This document shows positions 38,970-49,651 of a stretch of DNA of 64,000 nt, piece after piece. Every line of letters starts with the position of its first letter. Position 1 is the stretch's first letter. Both the position numbers and the translations under genes were made by a program. Source of the stretch: Pseudomarimonas salicorniae (GTDB taxonomy: Bacteria; Pseudomonadota; Gammaproteobacteria; Xanthomonadales; Xanthomonadaceae); the NCBI RefSeq assembly GCF_023156535.1, contig NZ_JALNMH010000007.1, forward strand, positions 124,001 through 188,000, read 5' to 3'. The notes below the pieces were generated by a model, which saw only the letters and a program-made list of their open reading frames with translations, did no database searches and had not been told where the DNA came from.

Positions 38970-39099
38970 CACCGAAAACGACACTTCGAGTGCTCGCTGT
39001 CGCTTTTCTGCAACAGCGGTCTGGCAAGCTCCGCTCGGAGACCCTGTGGTCGCCGGCGGCCGGGCTGCCGGTGCCGGACCCTCCCGGGCCCGGACCGGA

Positions 39100-39126
39100 A
39101 CGGCTCCGCTGCGAGGCCGGAGCCGT
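39100..39126 (-). terminator. Hairpin after ftsZ
   Basis: ACGGCTCCG at 39100-39108 pairs with CGGAGCCGT at 39118-39126 across a 9-base loop, 14 bases after the ftsZ stop. Likely ends the long division transcript, since lpxC has its own promoter. Confidence 0.55.
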
Positions 39127-39140
39127 CCCGTCGCGCTGGG

Positions 39141-40334
39141 TCAATCCGCCTGCCGACGCAGGAAGGCGGGGATATCGAGGTAGTCGAGCGAGTTGTCCGA
39201 AGCCGGCTCGGCGCGCGGGCGGCTGGGCGTCGGAGCCGGAGCCGGGGCCGCCATCGTCTCGGCCGCGGCCATTGCGTGCAGGTCGACCATGCCGGTGGTG
39301 GCATTGCGGACCAGCTTGACCTGCGGGCGCTGGACGACCTCGGAGCGGCTCTCCTGCCGGACCGGGGTGCGGGTGGCCATGCGGTTCAGGCCGGTGGCGA
39401 CCACGGTAACCCGGACCTCATCCTGCATCTCGTGGTCAAGCACGGTGCCGATGACCACGGTGGCGTCCTCCGAGGAGAACTCCTCGATCGTGCGGCCGAC
39501 CTCGTCGAACTCGCGCATGGTGAAGTCGGGGCCGGCGGTGATGTTGACCAGAATGCCGCAGGCGCCGGAGAGGTTGATGTCATCGAGCAGCGGATTGGAG
39601 ACCGCGGCCTCGGCGGCCGCCATCGCACGGTCATCGCCACGGGCGTGGCCCGAACCCATCATCGCCATGCCCATCTCGCTCATCACGGTGCGGACGTCGG
39701 CGAAGTCGACATTGATCAGGCCGGGACGGACGATCAGGTCGGCGATGCCCTGCACCGCCCCCTGCAGCACGTCATTGGCCGCACGGAAGGCCTGCATCAT
39801 GGTCGCTTCGCGGCCAAGCACGGTGATCAGTTTCTCGTTGGGGATGGTGATCAGCGAGTCGCAGTGCTGGGCCAGCTCGTCGATCCCCTTGAGCGCGACC
39901 TGCATGCGCCGACGACCCTCGAAGGGGAACGGTTTGGTGACCACGGCCACGGTCAGGATGCCCATCTCCTTGGCCAGCTGCGCCACCACAGGCGCGGCGC
40001 CAGTACCGGTGCCGCCGCCCATACCGGCGGTGATGAACACCATATCGGCGCCCTCGAGGCACTCGACGATGCGCTCGCGATCTTCCAGCGCCGCCTGCCG
40101 GCCGACCTCGGGATTGGCCCCGGCGCCAAGACCCTTGGTCACGTTGACGCCCAGCTGCAGGGTCGACTTGGCGCCGACGCCCTTGATGGCCTGGGCGTCG
40201 GTGTTGGCGCAGATGAACTCGACGCCCTCGACCTGGCTGTTGACCATGTGGGCGACTGCGTTGCCGCCGCCGCCGCCGACCCCGACGACCTTGATCACCG
40301 CATTGGGTGCGATCTTCTCGACGAACTCGAACAT
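39141..40334 (-). CDS. ftsZ: Cell division protein FtsZ
   Basis: Tubulin-like GTPase of 397 residues that forms the division ring. The GTP-binding motif [13 protein letters not shown] and the NTDAQAIKG stretch are present. The C-terminal variable linker (about 320-380) leads to the conserved peptide [15 protein letters not shown], which binds FtsA and ZipA. AGGAGAAGGAAG precedes the ATG. Unlike its neighbours it is separated from ftsA by a 157-base gap that holds a tandem heptamer array. Confidence 0.99.
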   Translation of the reverse strand: MFEFVEKIAPNAVIKVVGVGGGGGNAVAHMVNSQVEGVEFICANTDAQAIKGVGAKSTLQLGVNVTKGLGAGANPEVGRQAALEDRERIVECLEGADMVFITAGMGGGTGTGAAPVVAQLAKEMGILTVAVVTKPFPFEGRRRMQVALKGIDELAQHCDSLITIPNEKLITVLGREATMMQAFRAANDVLQGAVQGIADLIVRPGLINVDFADVRTVMSEMGMAMMGSGHARGDDRAMAAAEAAVSNPLLDDINLSGACGILVNITAGPDFTMREFDEVGRTIEEFSSEDATVVIGTVLDHEMQDEVRVTVVATGLNRMATRTPVRQESRSEVVQRPQVKLVRNATTGMVDLHAMAAAETMAAPAPAPTPSRPRAEPASDNSLDYLDIPAFLRRQAD

Positions 40335-40433
40335 CTTCCTTCTCCTCGCAGAATGTGTTGAATCGATTTGCTTGTGTCGTTCTTCTTCTTGGAGGGCTTA
40401 GGGCCTAGGGGCCAGGCCCTAGGAAAGCGCCTC

Positions 40434-40480
40434 GCCCTGAGCCCTGAGCCCTGAGCCCTGAGCCCTGAGCCCTGAGCCCA
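40434..40480. repeat. Tandem heptamer array GCCCTGA between ftsA and ftsZ
   Basis: Six perfect copies of GCCCTGA followed by a partial GCCCA. It lies in the gap between the ftsA stop and the ftsZ start, flanked by the inverted pair AGGGCCTAGG/CCAGGCCCTAGG around 40400-40425. Confidence 0.9.
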
Positions 40481-40491
40481 GGCCCGGGCTC

Positions 40492-41727
40492 CTAAAACTC
40501 TCCACGCGCCCAGTTGCGCACCCGGCTCCACCAGGAGCCGACCCGCCCAACCGGCAAGACCGGACGGCGCGGGTGTTCGACCTGCGCCCCCCACAGCAGC
40601 AGGCCGACGCCGGTGGCATGCACCGGATTGCCGACCACTTCACCCAGGCCCTGCACGTACTGCGGGATGCCCACCCGCACCGGCATGTGCAGCATCTCCT
40701 CCGCCAGCTCGGCCACGCCCTCCATCCGCGCGGCGCCGCCGGTCAGCACCAGGCCGGCGCGGACCAGCTCCTCGAACCCGGAGCGGCGCAGCTCGGCCTG
40801 GACCATCTCGAAGATTTCCTCGTAGCGGTTCTGCACCGCCTCGGCCAGGGCCTGGCGGGCCAGCCGCCGCGGCGGCCGGTCGCCGACGCTGGGCACCTGG
40901 ATGCTCTCCTCGGCCGTGGCCAGCTGGGCCAGGGCGCAGGCATAGCGCACCTTGATTTCCTCGGCATGCGGAGTCGGCGTGCGCAGCAGATGGGCGATGT
41001 CATTGGTGACCTGGTCGCCGGCGATCGGCAGCGAGGCCGAGTGGCGGATCGCCCCCTGCACGAACACCGCCATGTCGGTCGTGCCGGCGCCTATGTCGAC
41101 CAGCACCACGCCGAGCTCCTTCTCGTCCGATGTCAGCGTCGCCGCGCTGGAGGCGATCGAGCTGAGCACCAGGTCGTCAACCTGGAGACCGCAGCGGTTG
41201 ATGCACTTGCCGATGTTCGCCGCCGCCGACTGCGCGCCGACGATCAGGTGGGCACGCACCTCAAGCCGCACGCCGGACATGCCCACCGGATGGCGGATGC
41301 CTTCCTGGGAGTTGTCGACGATGTATTCCTGCGGAATGGCGTGGAGGATCTTCTGGTCGGAGGGAATGGCCACCGCCTTGGCAGCCTCCAGCACGCGTTC
41401 CATGTCGGCGTAGCTGACCTCGCCGTCACGGATCGGCACGATGCCCGGGGAGTTGCGGCACTGCACGTGGCTGCCGGATATCGAGGCGTAGACGCTGCGG
41501 ATCTCGCAGCCGGCCATCAGCTCGGCCTCCTCGACCGCGCGCTGGATCGAGTTCACCGTGCTTTCGATGTCGACCACCACGCCGCGCTTGAGGCCGTGCG
41601 CGACATGGGAGCCGATGCCGATCACCTCGATCGGGCTGTCGGGGCTGTACTCGCCGACCAGCGCCACCACCTTCGAGGTGCCGACATCGAGTCCAACGAT
41701 CAGGGATTTGTCGCCTTTGCGGTTCAT
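40492..41727 (-). CDS. ftsA: Cell division protein FtsA
   Basis: Actin-like protein of 411 residues that tethers FtsZ to the membrane. Motifs: VGLDVGTSKVVALVGE (phosphate 1), VVLVDIGAGTTDMAVF (phosphate 2) and LVLTGGAARMEG (adenosine). The C-terminal amphipathic membrane helix GSWWSRVRNWARGEF is visible. Its ATG overlaps the ftsQ stop (ATGA), placing a heptamer array just upstream within ftsQ. Confidence 0.98.
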   Translation of the reverse strand: MNRKGDKSLIVGLDVGTSKVVALVGEYSPDSPIEVIGIGSHVAHGLKRGVVVDIESTVNSIQRAVEEAELMAGCEIRSVYASISGSHVQCRNSPGIVPIRDGEVSYADMERVLEAAKAVAIPSDQKILHAIPQEYIVDNSQEGIRHPVGMSGVRLEVRAHLIVGAQSAAANIGKCINRCGLQVDDLVLSSIASSAATLTSDEKELGVVLVDIGAGTTDMAVFVQGAIRHSASLPIAGDQVTNDIAHLLRTPTPHAEEIKVRYACALAQLATAEESIQVPSVGDRPPRRLARQALAEAVQNRYEEIFEMVQAELRRSGFEELVRAGLVLTGGAARMEGVAELAEEMLHMPVRVGIPQYVQGLGEVVGNPVHATGVGLLLWGAQVEHPRRPVLPVGRVGSWWSRVRNWARGEF

Positions 41728-42473
41728 GCTTGGGGATTCGGGATTCGGGATTCGGGATTCATCGGCGTCGCGCCGGCCGTCTCGGCCCAGCGCAGCGCGA
41801 AGCCGTTCGCGTAGCGCAGGTCGGCGCGCTCCAGCGGGCGCTGCTCGACCGCGCGCAGCTCGGCGAACAGCGGAACGAAGCGTTCAAGGCGCGCCATGGG
41901 ATCACCGCGGCCGGCCATCACCACGGCGCCCTCGGCCAGACGGAAGGACCAGCTGCCGCGGGCAGACAGGCGCAGGCCGACCAGCTCGCTGCCATGCAGC
42001 GCAAACAGCGGCGCGGCAAGGCCATGGACACGCATCAACTCGGCAGCGTGCTGCTCGCCACCCTGGAACTCGGGCAGCGCAAGGCTGGCGGCATCGGCCG
42101 GCAGCGGAAACAGAAGGCCGCGGGCCGAGAGCAGCCGGTCCTCTCCCCAGCGTGCGAACGGCTGGTGCTCCTCGACGGTGATCTCGAGCCGGTTCGGCCA
42201 GACCTTGCGCACCTCGGCGGCGGCCACCCAATCCAGGCCGAGGACCGCACGGCGGACCTGGTCGAGGTCGACGGCAAAGAACCCCTGTCCGGCCGCCGGC
42301 GCCACCGCGGCGCGGATCTGTTCGGCGTCGACGCGACGGTACTCGGCGTGGATGCGCAGCTGCTCGATCGGCCAGCGATCGGCCGCCAGCCAGCCGTTCA
42401 GCACCGCCACCACCGGCAGCAGCACCAGACCCAGGGCCAGCATCCAGATCGCAAGGCGGGCGAGGACGCTCAT
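41724..42473 (-). CDS. ftsQ: Cell division protein FtsQ
   Basis: A 249-residue bitopic division protein bridging early and late divisome parts. It has a short cytoplasmic start, a membrane helix (about 8-28), a POTRA domain (about 35-105, with [18 protein letters not shown]) and the FtsQ/DivIB beta domain. The last 12 residues ([12 protein letters not shown]) are encoded by a GAATCCC tandem repeat, not by family sequence. The ATG at 42473 overlaps the ddl stop (ATGA). Confidence 0.95.
   Translation of the reverse strand: MSVLARLAIWMLALGLVLLPVVAVLNGWLAADRWPIEQLRIHAEYRRVDAEQIRAAVAPAAGQGFFAVDLDQVRRAVLGLDWVAAAEVRKVWPNRLEITVEEHQPFARWGEDRLLSARGLLFPLPADAASLALPEFQGGEQHAAELMRVHGLAAPLFALHGSELVGLRLSARGSWSFRLAEGAVVMAGRGDPMARLERFVPLFAELRAVEQRPLERADLRYANGFALRWAETAGATPMNPESRIPNPQA
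41733..41760. repeat. Tandem heptamer array GGGATTC at the ftsQ-ftsA junction
   Basis: Four perfect copies of GGGATTC (GAATCCC on the coding strand). They encode the last residues of FtsQ (ESRIPNP) directly before the ATGA overlap with ftsA, so the ribosome site for ftsA lies in or beside the repeat. Confidence 0.9.
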
Positions 42474-43414
42474 TCGGCCGCCTCGACCTGGGCCAGTGTC
42501 TGGGAGAGGATCCGCCAGCACAGCTCGGGAAAGTCGATGCCGAGCTGGGCAGCGGCCTTGGGCACCAGCGAGTGGCTGGTCATCCCGGGCGCGGTGTTCA
42601 CCTCGAGCAGCCAGTTGCGGCCGGCCTCGTCGCGCATCACATCGACCCGGCCCCAGCCGGCGCAGTCAAGGGCGCGGAAGGCAGCCAACGCCAGGCTTCG
42701 AAGGCCCGCCTCGTCGCCGCCCTCCAGCCCCGGGCACAGGTAGCGGGTGTCCTCGGCCACATACTTGGCGTGGTAGTCGTAGTACTCGCCGGCCGGGACG
42801 ATCTGGATACTCGGCAGGGCCATCTCGCCAAGGATGCCGACGGTGAACTCGCCGCCCACCACCAGCTGTTCCATCAGCAGCTCGCCGGGGTAGCGGCGGG
42901 CCAGCTCGATGGCTGCGTCGAGATCGTCCTCGCTGAACACGCGACTGATGCCGACCGAAGAGCCTTCGCAGGCCGGCTTGACGATCACCGGCAGCCCCAG
43001 CTCGCGGGCCGCTGCGCGCACGTCCTGGCCGGGCAGCAGCCGGCGGTAGGCCGGCGTCGGCAGGCCGATCGACTGCCAGACCTGCTTGCTGCGGATCTTG
43101 TCCATCGACAGCGCTGAACCGAGCACACCCGAGCCGGTGAAGGGCACGCCACAGGCCGCAAGCAGCCCCTGCAACACGCCGTCCTCGCCGCCGCCGTGGC
43201 TGCCATGCAGCACGTTGAAGACGCGGTCGAAGCGGGTCTCGCGCAGGGCCTCGAGCAGGGCCGGAATGCCGTCGACCGGCGCCGCGTCGACGCCGCGCGA
43301 GCGCAGCGCCTCGAGCACGTTGCGCCCGGAATCAAGGGAGACCTCGCGCTCGCTGCTGGTACCACCCAGCAGGACCGCTACCCGCCCGAAATCGCCGGCC
43401 TGGGGCCCGTTCAT
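42470..43414 (-). CDS. ddl: D-alanine--D-alanine ligase
   Basis: ATP-grasp ligase of 314 residues making the D-Ala-D-Ala dipeptide for peptidoglycan. Signatures: [17 protein letters not shown] at the start, [32 protein letters not shown], and [14 protein letters not shown]. Ddl of the B type by its place in the dcw cluster. Overlaps both murC (upstream) and ftsQ (downstream) by four bases. Confidence 0.97.
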   Translation of the reverse strand: MNGPQAGDFGRVAVLLGGTSSEREVSLDSGRNVLEALRSRGVDAAPVDGIPALLEALRETRFDRVFNVLHGSHGGGEDGVLQGLLAACGVPFTGSGVLGSALSMDKIRSKQVWQSIGLPTPAYRRLLPGQDVRAAARELGLPVIVKPACEGSSVGISRVFSEDDLDAAIELARRYPGELLMEQLVVGGEFTVGILGEMALPSIQIVPAGEYYDYHAKYVAEDTRYLCPGLEGGDEAGLRSLALAAFRALDCAGWGRVDVMRDEAGRNWLLEVNTAPGMTSHSLVPKAAAQLGIDFPELCWRILSQTLAQVEAAE

Positions 43415-44841
43415 GCCTGCTCTCCATCAAGCCCGTGCCGGGCGAGCTGCTGGGCTGCGCGTCCGATGTCGCCGGCGCCGAGCAGGATCAGGATGTCGCC
43501 GTCGCGCAGCACATCCGGCAGCACGCTGGCCAGCTCGCGCGGGTTTGCGACCAGCACCGGCTCGATCCGCCCGCGCGAGCGGATCGCCCGGGCCAGCGAC
43601 TTGCCGTCGGCACCGACGATCGGCGCTTCGCCAGCGGGGTAGACCTCGGTCAAGACCAGGGCGTCGACGCTCGACAGCACGGCGGCAAACTCGTCGAGCA
43701 GGTCGCGGGTGCGCGAATAGCGGTGCGGCTGGAAGGCCACCACGAGGCGTCGGTCCGGCCAGCCTTCCCTTGCCGCCTCGAACACCACCTCCAGTTCCCG
43801 CGGGTGGTGGCCGTAATCGTCGACGAGCAGGGCGCTGCCGCCGCCGGGCAGGTCGATATCGCCAAGCAGGTTGAAACGCCGGCCGACTCCCTGGAACTGG
43901 CCCAGGGCGCGGGCAACCGTGGCGCTGGGGATCCCGAGCTGGTAACCGATCGCCGCGGCGGCCAATGCGTTCTGTACGTTGTGGCGGCCAGGCAGGCTGA
44001 GCTGCACCTCAAGCGGCTCGGCCTCGGGAAGGTGGAGCAGGAAGTCGGTACGGCTGGCCTGCTGGCGCAGCGCACTGGCGCGCACCTCGGCATCCTCGGA
44101 CAGCCCGTACGTGACCACGTGGCGCGGCATCTCCTGGGCCAGGGCGCGCACCTCGTCGTCGTCGATGCAGAGCACGGCGAGTCCATAGAACGGCAACCGG
44201 TGCAGGAACTCCGAGAACGCGGCCTGCACGCGAGCGAAGTCGCCGCCGTAGTTCTCGAGGTGGTCGGCATCGATGTTGGTGACGACCGCCACCAGCGGGT
44301 TCAGGCGCAGGAAGCTTCCGTCACTCTCGTCGGCCTCGGCCACCAGCCATTCGCCCTGACCGAGTCCGGCATTGCGGCCCGCGGCGAGCAACTGGCCACC
44401 GATCACGAAGGTGGGATCGAGGCCGCCCTCGCTGAGCACGCTGGCGACCAGGCTGGTCGTCGTGGTCTTGCCGTGGGTGCCGGCGATGGCGATGCCTCGG
44501 CGAAATCGCATCAGTTCGGCCAGCATTTCGGCGCGCGGCACCACCGGGATACGCCGCTGGCGGGCAGCCAGCAGCTCGGGATTGCCGGCGGCGATCGCGC
44601 TCGAGGTCACCACGACATCCACATCGCGCAGGTGTTCGGCGCGATGGCCGACAAAGATCTGGGCGCCAGCCTCGCGCAGGCGTTCCAGGGCCGGGCCGTC
44701 GGCGAGGTCGGAACCGGAGACGTCGTAGCCCAGCGTGCACAGCACCTCGGCAATGCCGCTCATGCCAACGCCGCCGACGCCGATGAAATGCACCCGGCGG
44801 AAGGCCGCCGCGATGTCGCCGCCCTGCTCGAGTCGCTTCAT
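43411..44841 (-). CDS. murC: UDP-N-acetylmuramate--L-alanine ligase
   Basis: Cytoplasmic ligase of 476 residues that adds L-Ala to UDP-MurNAc. Motifs: [17 protein letters not shown], the P-loop [37 protein letters not shown], and [13 protein letters not shown]. The ATG at 44841 overlaps the murG stop by four bases. It supplies the substrate for the next step, usually catalysed by MurD, which is not encoded in this cluster. Confidence 0.98.
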   Translation of the reverse strand: MKRLEQGGDIAAAFRRVHFIGVGGVGMSGIAEVLCTLGYDVSGSDLADGPALERLREAGAQIFVGHRAEHLRDVDVVVTSSAIAAGNPELLAARQRRIPVVPRAEMLAELMRFRRGIAIAGTHGKTTTTSLVASVLSEGGLDPTFVIGGQLLAAGRNAGLGQGEWLVAEADESDGSFLRLNPLVAVVTNIDADHLENYGGDFARVQAAFSEFLHRLPFYGLAVLCIDDDEVRALAQEMPRHVVTYGLSEDAEVRASALRQQASRTDFLLHLPEAEPLEVQLSLPGRHNVQNALAAAAIGYQLGIPSATVARALGQFQGVGRRFNLLGDIDLPGGGSALLVDDYGHHPRELEVVFEAAREGWPDRRLVVAFQPHRYSRTRDLLDEFAAVLSSVDALVLTEVYPAGEAPIVGADGKSLARAIRSRGRIEPVLVANPRELASVLPDVLRDGDILILLGAGDIGRAAQQLARHGLDGEQA

Positions 44842-45905
44842 GGGCGTGCCTCCGAGAGCACGGCCTCGGCGACCCTGACGGCAGCGTCGCGATGTGCCAA
44901 CGCACGGGCGCGGACGGCCAGCTCGGCCAGGCCGCTCCGATCCGACAGTCGCGACATGGCCGCGGCCAGACGATCGTCCAGGCCCTCGCCTTCGACCAGC
45001 AAATGGGCGGCGCCGGCCTCGACCAGATAGCCGGCATTGAGTGTCTGGTGGTCGTCGACCGCGTGCGGGAAGGGCACCAGCAGGGCGCCGACACCGGCCG
45101 AGGCCAGTTCGGCGATGGTCAGCGCACCGGCCCGGCAGACCACGAGATCGGCCCAGCCATACGCCTCGGCCATATCCTTGATGAATGGCTCGACCTGCGC
45201 TTCGACCTCGGCCTCTGAATAGGCCTTCCGGGCGGTCTCGACCATCTTTTCCCCGCACTGGTGGCGTACGGTCCAGCCGGCTTCCAGCCCGGCCAGCGCG
45301 CGCGGCACCGCGGCGTTCAGCGCACGGGCCCCCTGGCTGCCGCCCAGCACGAGCAGGCGCAGCGGCCCTTCGCGTCCGGCAAATCGCTCGGTCGGTGCGG
45401 GCAGCGCGGCAATCTCGGCGCGCACCGGATTGCCCACCACCTCCAACTTGGGCGAGCGTGGGAAGGCGCCGGGGAAGCCACACAGCACGCGCCTGGCCAG
45501 CTTCGCCAGCCAGCGGTTGGTCAGGCCAGGCACGCGGTTCTGCTCGTGCACGCATAGCGGAACCCGCAGCAGCCAGGCCGCCAGGCCACCGGGCCCGGCG
45601 GCGTAACCACCGAAGCTGATGGCGCTGCGCGGTCGGGTGCGGCCCATAAGCCGGATCGCGGCGAACAGGGAGCGGGCCAGCATCAGCGGCGCGGTAAGCA
45701 GCGTGCGCATCCCCTTGCCGCGAAGTCCACGCACCGGAAGGGTCGCGATCTCGACGCCATGCTCCGGCACCAGCCGGGTTTCCAGCCCACCCTCGGCGCC
45801 CAGCCAGAGCACCGGCACGTCACGGGCGCGCAGTTCCGCCGCCAGGGCGAGGCCCGGGAAGATGTGGCCGCCGGTGCCGCCGGCCATGATCAGCACGGGC
45901 GCCAT
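44838..45905 (-). CDS. murG: UDP-GlcNAc:lipid I transferase MurG
   Basis: Membrane-associated GT-B glycosyltransferase of 355 residues that makes lipid II. Motifs: [15 protein letters not shown] (first G loop), [14 protein letters not shown] (second), [12 protein letters not shown], and [20 protein letters not shown] near the C-terminus. The ATG shares one base with the ftsW stop (TGATG). Confidence 0.98.
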   Translation of the reverse strand: MAPVLIMAGGTGGHIFPGLALAAELRARDVPVLWLGAEGGLETRLVPEHGVEIATLPVRGLRGKGMRTLLTAPLMLARSLFAAIRLMGRTRPRSAISFGGYAAGPGGLAAWLLRVPLCVHEQNRVPGLTNRWLAKLARRVLCGFPGAFPRSPKLEVVGNPVRAEIAALPAPTERFAGREGPLRLLVLGGSQGARALNAAVPRALAGLEAGWTVRHQCGEKMVETARKAYSEAEVEAQVEPFIKDMAEAYGWADLVVCRAGALTIAELASAGVGALLVPFPHAVDDHQTLNAGYLVEAGAAHLLVEGEGLDDRLAAAMSRLSDRSGLAELAVRARALAHRDAAVRVAEAVLSEARP

Positions 45906-47203
45906 CAGACGGTTTCTCCGAGCTGGGGTTCGACGCGCAGGCGGACATTGCGCCCCAGCCGCAGCGGTGCGTTGATCGCGGGCGGCGGCAGGGGCACTTC
46001 TTCGATCTCCTCGATCTGCAGCGGGCGCGGCTCGCCACGGTGCAGGGCCACCTGGCGCTGACTGCGGTCCAACTCGTAGCTGACCCGCAGCAACACGCCG
46101 AGGGCAGCGCAGGTCATCAGCACGCTGGAGCCGCCGGAAGACACCAGCGGCAGGGTCAGGCCCTTGGTCGGCAGCAGGCCAAGGTTGACGCCGATCGACA
46201 CGAAAGCCTGGAGCCCGAGCCAGAGTCCGACACCGAAAGCGCAGAAGCCGGCGAAGGTGCGGCCCATCTCGACCCCGCGCAGGCCGATCTGCATCGCCCG
46301 GCCGACCAGCACCACGAACAGCCCGATCACCAGCAGGATGCCGGCAAAGCCCAGTTCTTCCGCGATCACCGCGAAAATGAAATCGGTATGCGCCTCGGGC
46401 AGGTAGAACAGTTTCTGCACGCTGCCGCCGAGGCCGACGCCCAGCCACTCGCCACGGCCGATGGCAATCAGGGCCTGGGTCAGCTGGAAGCCGTCCTTGA
46501 ACGGATCGGCCCAGGGGTCGAGGAAGGAGGTGAGCCGGCGTACGCGATAGGACTCGGACACCGCGGCCCAGGCCAGCAGCGGCAGCGCGCACAGCGCCGG
46601 GACCAGGACGTGGACGATGCGCACGCCGCCCAGCCAGATCATGCCGGCGGTGATCGCCAGCAGCAGGGCCGCCGAGCCGAAGTCCGGCTGCATCAGCAGC
46701 AGGACGGTCATCGCGCCGACCACGGCGAAGGGCTTGAGCGCGCCCATCATGCTGGTCTGCACCTGGTCGCGGTAGCGGGCGAGATAGCTCGCGGTCCAGA
46801 TGATCAGCAGGAGCTTGACCGCCTCGACCGCCTGGAAGCCGGTGATCCCGAGGTTGAGCCAGCGCTGGGCGCCATTCACCGTCCGTCCGAGACCCGGAAT
46901 GAATACCGCCAGCAGGAGCAGGAACCCCAGCAGCAGCAGCATGCGGCTGTAGCGCTCCAGCTCGCGCAGCTCGTAGCGCGCCAGCGCCAGGCCAAGTCCG
47001 AGGCCTGCGGCGAGAAAGACCACGTGGCGGATCAGGAAATGGAAGTCGTCGACCTTGAGCCCCTCGGCCACGGCCAGCGAACTGGAGCCGATCATCACCA
47101 CGCCCAGCGAGGCCAGCGCGGCGGCGGCGAGCAGGACGACGCGGTCATAGCGACCCTCGATCTCCTCGGCCCTCAGTGCCTGGTGGAAGCGCTCGTTGCC
47201 CAT
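45905..47203 (-). CDS. ftsW: Peptidoglycan polymerase FtsW
   Basis: SEDS-family septal glycosyltransferase of 432 residues with about ten membrane helices. Signatures: [21 protein letters not shown] (the catalytic SEDS region), [27 protein letters not shown], and [20 protein letters not shown] charged C-terminal tail of about 50 residues follows the last helix. The ATG shares one base with the mraY stop, so no murD lies between them. Confidence 0.97.
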   Translation of the reverse strand: MGNERFHQALRAEEIEGRYDRVVLLAAAALASLGVVMIGSSSLAVAEGLKVDDFHFLIRHVVFLAAGLGLGLALARYELRELERYSRMLLLLGFLLLLAVFIPGLGRTVNGAQRWLNLGITGFQAVEAVKLLLIIWTASYLARYRDQVQTSMMGALKPFAVVGAMTVLLLMQPDFGSAALLLAITAGMIWLGGVRIVHVLVPALCALPLLAWAAVSESYRVRRLTSFLDPWADPFKDGFQLTQALIAIGRGEWLGVGLGGSVQKLFYLPEAHTDFIFAVIAEELGFAGILLVIGLFVVLVGRAMQIGLRGVEMGRTFAGFCAFGVGLWLGLQAFVSIGVNLGLLPTKGLTLPLVSSGGSSVLMTCAALGVLLRVSYELDRSQRQVALHRGEPRPLQIEEIEEVPLPPPAINAPLRLGRNVRLRVEPQLGETV

Positions 47204-48285
47204 CAGCGCACCTTCAGCGTGGCAAGCCCGACCAGCACCAGAACCACGGTGATGATCCAGAAGCGGACGATTACCCGCGGCTCGGGCCAGCCCTTGAGCT
47301 CGAAGTGGTGGTGGATCGGCGCCATGCGGAAGACCCGCCGGCCGGTGAGCTTGAAGCTCGCCACCTGGATCATTACCGAGAGGGTCTCGACGACGAAGAT
47401 CCCGCCCATGATCACCAGCACCAGCTCCTGGCGGACGATCACCGCGATCGCGCCGAGCGCCGCACCGAGGGCCAGCGCCCCGATGTCTCCCATGAACACC
47501 TGGGCGGGGTAGGTGTTGAACCAGAGGAAGCCGAGGCCGGCGCCCGCAATGGCCGCGCAGACGATGGTCAGCTCGCCGGCGCCCGGGATCGCCGGGATCT
47601 GCAGGTAGTTGGCGAATACCGCATGCCCGGAGGCGTAGGCGAAGATGCCCAGGGCGCCGGCAACCAGCACGCAGGGCATGATCGCCAGACCATCGAGGCC
47701 ATCGGTCAGGTTGACCGCGTTGGAGAAGCCGACGATCCAGAAGTAGGCCACCGCGATGAAGGCAATGCCCAGCGGCAGGGCGACGTTCTTGAACAGGGGA
47801 ATGGTGAACTCGGTGGCTGCGGGCACGTCCGCGGTGACGAACAGGACGACCGCCGCAGCCGCACCGAACAGCGACTGCAGCAGGTATTTGTGCTTGGCGC
47901 GCAGACCCTTGGGGTCGCGGCGCACGACCTTGATCCAGTCGTCCAGCCAGCCGACCAGGCCGAAGCCGACCAGGACGCCGAGCACCACCCAGACATAGCG
48001 GTTGGAGAGGTCGGCCCAGAGCAGGGTCGAAAGGATCACCGCCAGCAGGATCAGCGCCCCGCCCATGGTCGGGGTGCCGGCCTTGGACAGGTGCGACTGC
48101 GGCCCATCGCTGCGGATCGGCTGGCCGCCCTTGAGCCGGCGCAGGAAGTTGATCACCGGCAGGCCCAGCCACAGCGAGAGGCCCAGCGCGGTCAGCGCCG
48201 AGAGGATGGCGCGGAAGGTGATGTAGGCGAACAGGGCGAAGCCGCTGTCCAGCGCGCGCAGCCATTCGGCCAGTTCAAGCAGCAT
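47203..48285 (-). CDS. mraY: Phospho-MurNAc-pentapeptide translocase MraY
   Basis: Inner-membrane enzyme of 360 residues that attaches phospho-MurNAc-pentapeptide to undecaprenyl phosphate to form lipid I. Motifs: [21 protein letters not shown] (catalytic Asp pair), [18 protein letters not shown], the [14 protein letters not shown] loop, and [14 protein letters not shown]. It overlaps murF by 11 bases. Confidence 0.99.
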   Translation of the reverse strand: MLLELAEWLRALDSGFALFAYITFRAILSALTALGLSLWLGLPVINFLRRLKGGQPIRSDGPQSHLSKAGTPTMGGALILLAVILSTLLWADLSNRYVWVVLGVLVGFGLVGWLDDWIKVVRRDPKGLRAKHKYLLQSLFGAAAAVVLFVTADVPAATEFTIPLFKNVALPLGIAFIAVAYFWIVGFSNAVNLTDGLDGLAIMPCVLVAGALGIFAYASGHAVFANYLQIPAIPGAGELTIVCAAIAGAGLGFLWFNTYPAQVFMGDIGALALGAALGAIAVIVRQELVLVIMGGIFVVETLSVMIQVASFKLTGRRVFRMAPIHHHFELKGWPEPRVIVRFWIITVVLVLVGLATLKVR

Positions 48286-49651
48286 GGCTGTCCTCCTCGT
48301 CGGGTGCGAGCGCCTGGACCAGGCGATCCATGCGCGATCCGCGCGAGCCCTTGACCAGCACGTTGGCGCCGGGCACCAGAGCGCCGCGCAGCGCCGTGAG
48401 CAGCGCCTCCTGGGTGTCGAAATGCTCGCCGCCGGCGCCGAAGCCCTCGGCCGCTGCGCGCGACAGCGGGCCGGTGCAGAGCAGGCGCTCGATGCCGGCG
48501 CTACGGGCCCGTTCGCCTGCCTCGTGGTGCAGCGCCACGGCCTGCTCCCCCAGCTCGCGCATGTCGCCAAGCACCAGCACGCGGGGCGGGCTCTGGGCGG
48601 CGAGGAAGGCGATCGCAGCAGCCAGCGAACCGGGGTTGGCGTTATAGCTGTCGTCGATCAGGGTCATGCCGTCCGCAAGCGGGATCCGGCGCAGCCGCCC
48701 GCCGACCGCGCTGACCCGCGACAGGCCGGCGACGATGGCCTCAGGGCCGACGCCCGCGGCATGGGCCATGGCCGCGGCGGCCAGCGCATTCATCACGTTG
48801 TGCCGCCCCCCCAGGGGCAGGCGCAGCGCCCTCTCCTGCTCGCCAAGCTGGAGGACGAACTCGCTGTGCCCGGCATCCAGCCGCAGCTCGCGCGCCATGA
48901 CCTCCGCCGGCACCTCGATGCCGAAACGCAGCCGCGGCTGTGCCGGCGGCAGGCGTTGCTCGAACCAGGTGCCGAAGGCATCGTCGGCATTGATCACCGC
49001 CACGCCATCGACGGGCAGGGCGGCATAGATCGCCCCCTTGGTCTGGGCGACACCGAGCAGCGAACCCAGCCGCTCCAGATGGGCCGGGCCGACATTGTTG
49101 ACCAGGGCCACCTGCGGCATGGCGATGGCGGCGAGGTGGGCGATATCGCCCGGCTGCCCCGCGCCCAGCTCATACACGGCGAAGCGCGCGTCCTCGGGCT
49201 GGTCGATCACCGCCAGCGGCATGCCCAGCTCGTTGTTGCGATTCCCGGGAGTCGCCCAGGTCGGGCCCACCTGTTCCAGGATCGAGGCCAGCAGGGTCTT
49301 GACCGTGGTCTTGCCGTTCGAGCCGGTCAGCGCCAGGACCTGGGTGCGGCGCTCGCGGCGCAGGGCCGCAGCCAGCTGGGCCAGGGCGTGCAGCGCGTCG
49401 GTCACGCGCAGCTGGGGGAGCACGACATCGGAACGGGGCGTTGTCACCAGCGCCGCCGTGGCGCCCCGCTCCATCGCCTGGGGCAGGAAGTCGTGGCCAT
49501 CCGCGCGTTCGCCGCGCAGGGCGACGAACAGGTCGCCCGGGCGCAGCTCGCGGGAGTCGGTGACCACACGCTCGATGCGCAGCTCGGCCTCGCCCTTGGG
49601 CACGGCCACCCCGACGCTGTGGGCAATGAATGCGAGGGAGAGCGGCTTCAT
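48275..49651 (-). CDS. murF: UDP-MurNAc-tripeptide--D-Ala-D-Ala ligase
   Basis: Cytoplasmic ligase of 458 residues adding the D-Ala-D-Ala dipeptide made by Ddl. Motifs: [19 protein letters not shown], the P-loop [42 protein letters not shown], and [15 protein letters not shown]. Overlaps murE by four bases and mraY by 11. Confidence 0.97.
   Translation of the reverse strand: MKPLSLAFIAHSVGVAVPKGEAELRIERVVTDSRELRPGDLFVALRGERADGHDFLPQAMERGATAALVTTPRSDVVLPQLRVTDALHALAQLAAALRRERRTQVLALTGSNGKTTVKTLLASILEQVGPTWATPGNRNNELGMPLAVIDQPEDARFAVYELGAGQPGDIAHLAAIAMPQVALVNNVGPAHLERLGSLLGVAQTKGAIYAALPVDGVAVINADDAFGTWFEQRLPPAQPRLRFGIEVPAEVMARELRLDAGHSEFVLQLGEQERALRLPLGGRHNVMNALAAAAMAHAAGVGPEAIVAGLSRVSAVGGRLRRIPLADGMTLIDDSYNANPGSLAAAIAFLAAQSPPRVLVLGDMRELGEQAVALHHEAGERARSAGIERLLCTGPLSRAAAEGFGAGGEHFDTQEALLTALRGALVPGANVLVKGSRGSRMDRLVQALAPDEEDSHAA

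Noticed and set aside
40434-40480. Tandem repeats considered as a CRISPR array
   Set aside because: The units are 7 bases long with no spacers and there are no cas genes in the window.
44838-48285. A hidden or broken murD between mraY and murG
   Set aside because: All three genes are intact and share start and stop bases, and no frame in the region encodes a MurD-like ATP-binding motif.
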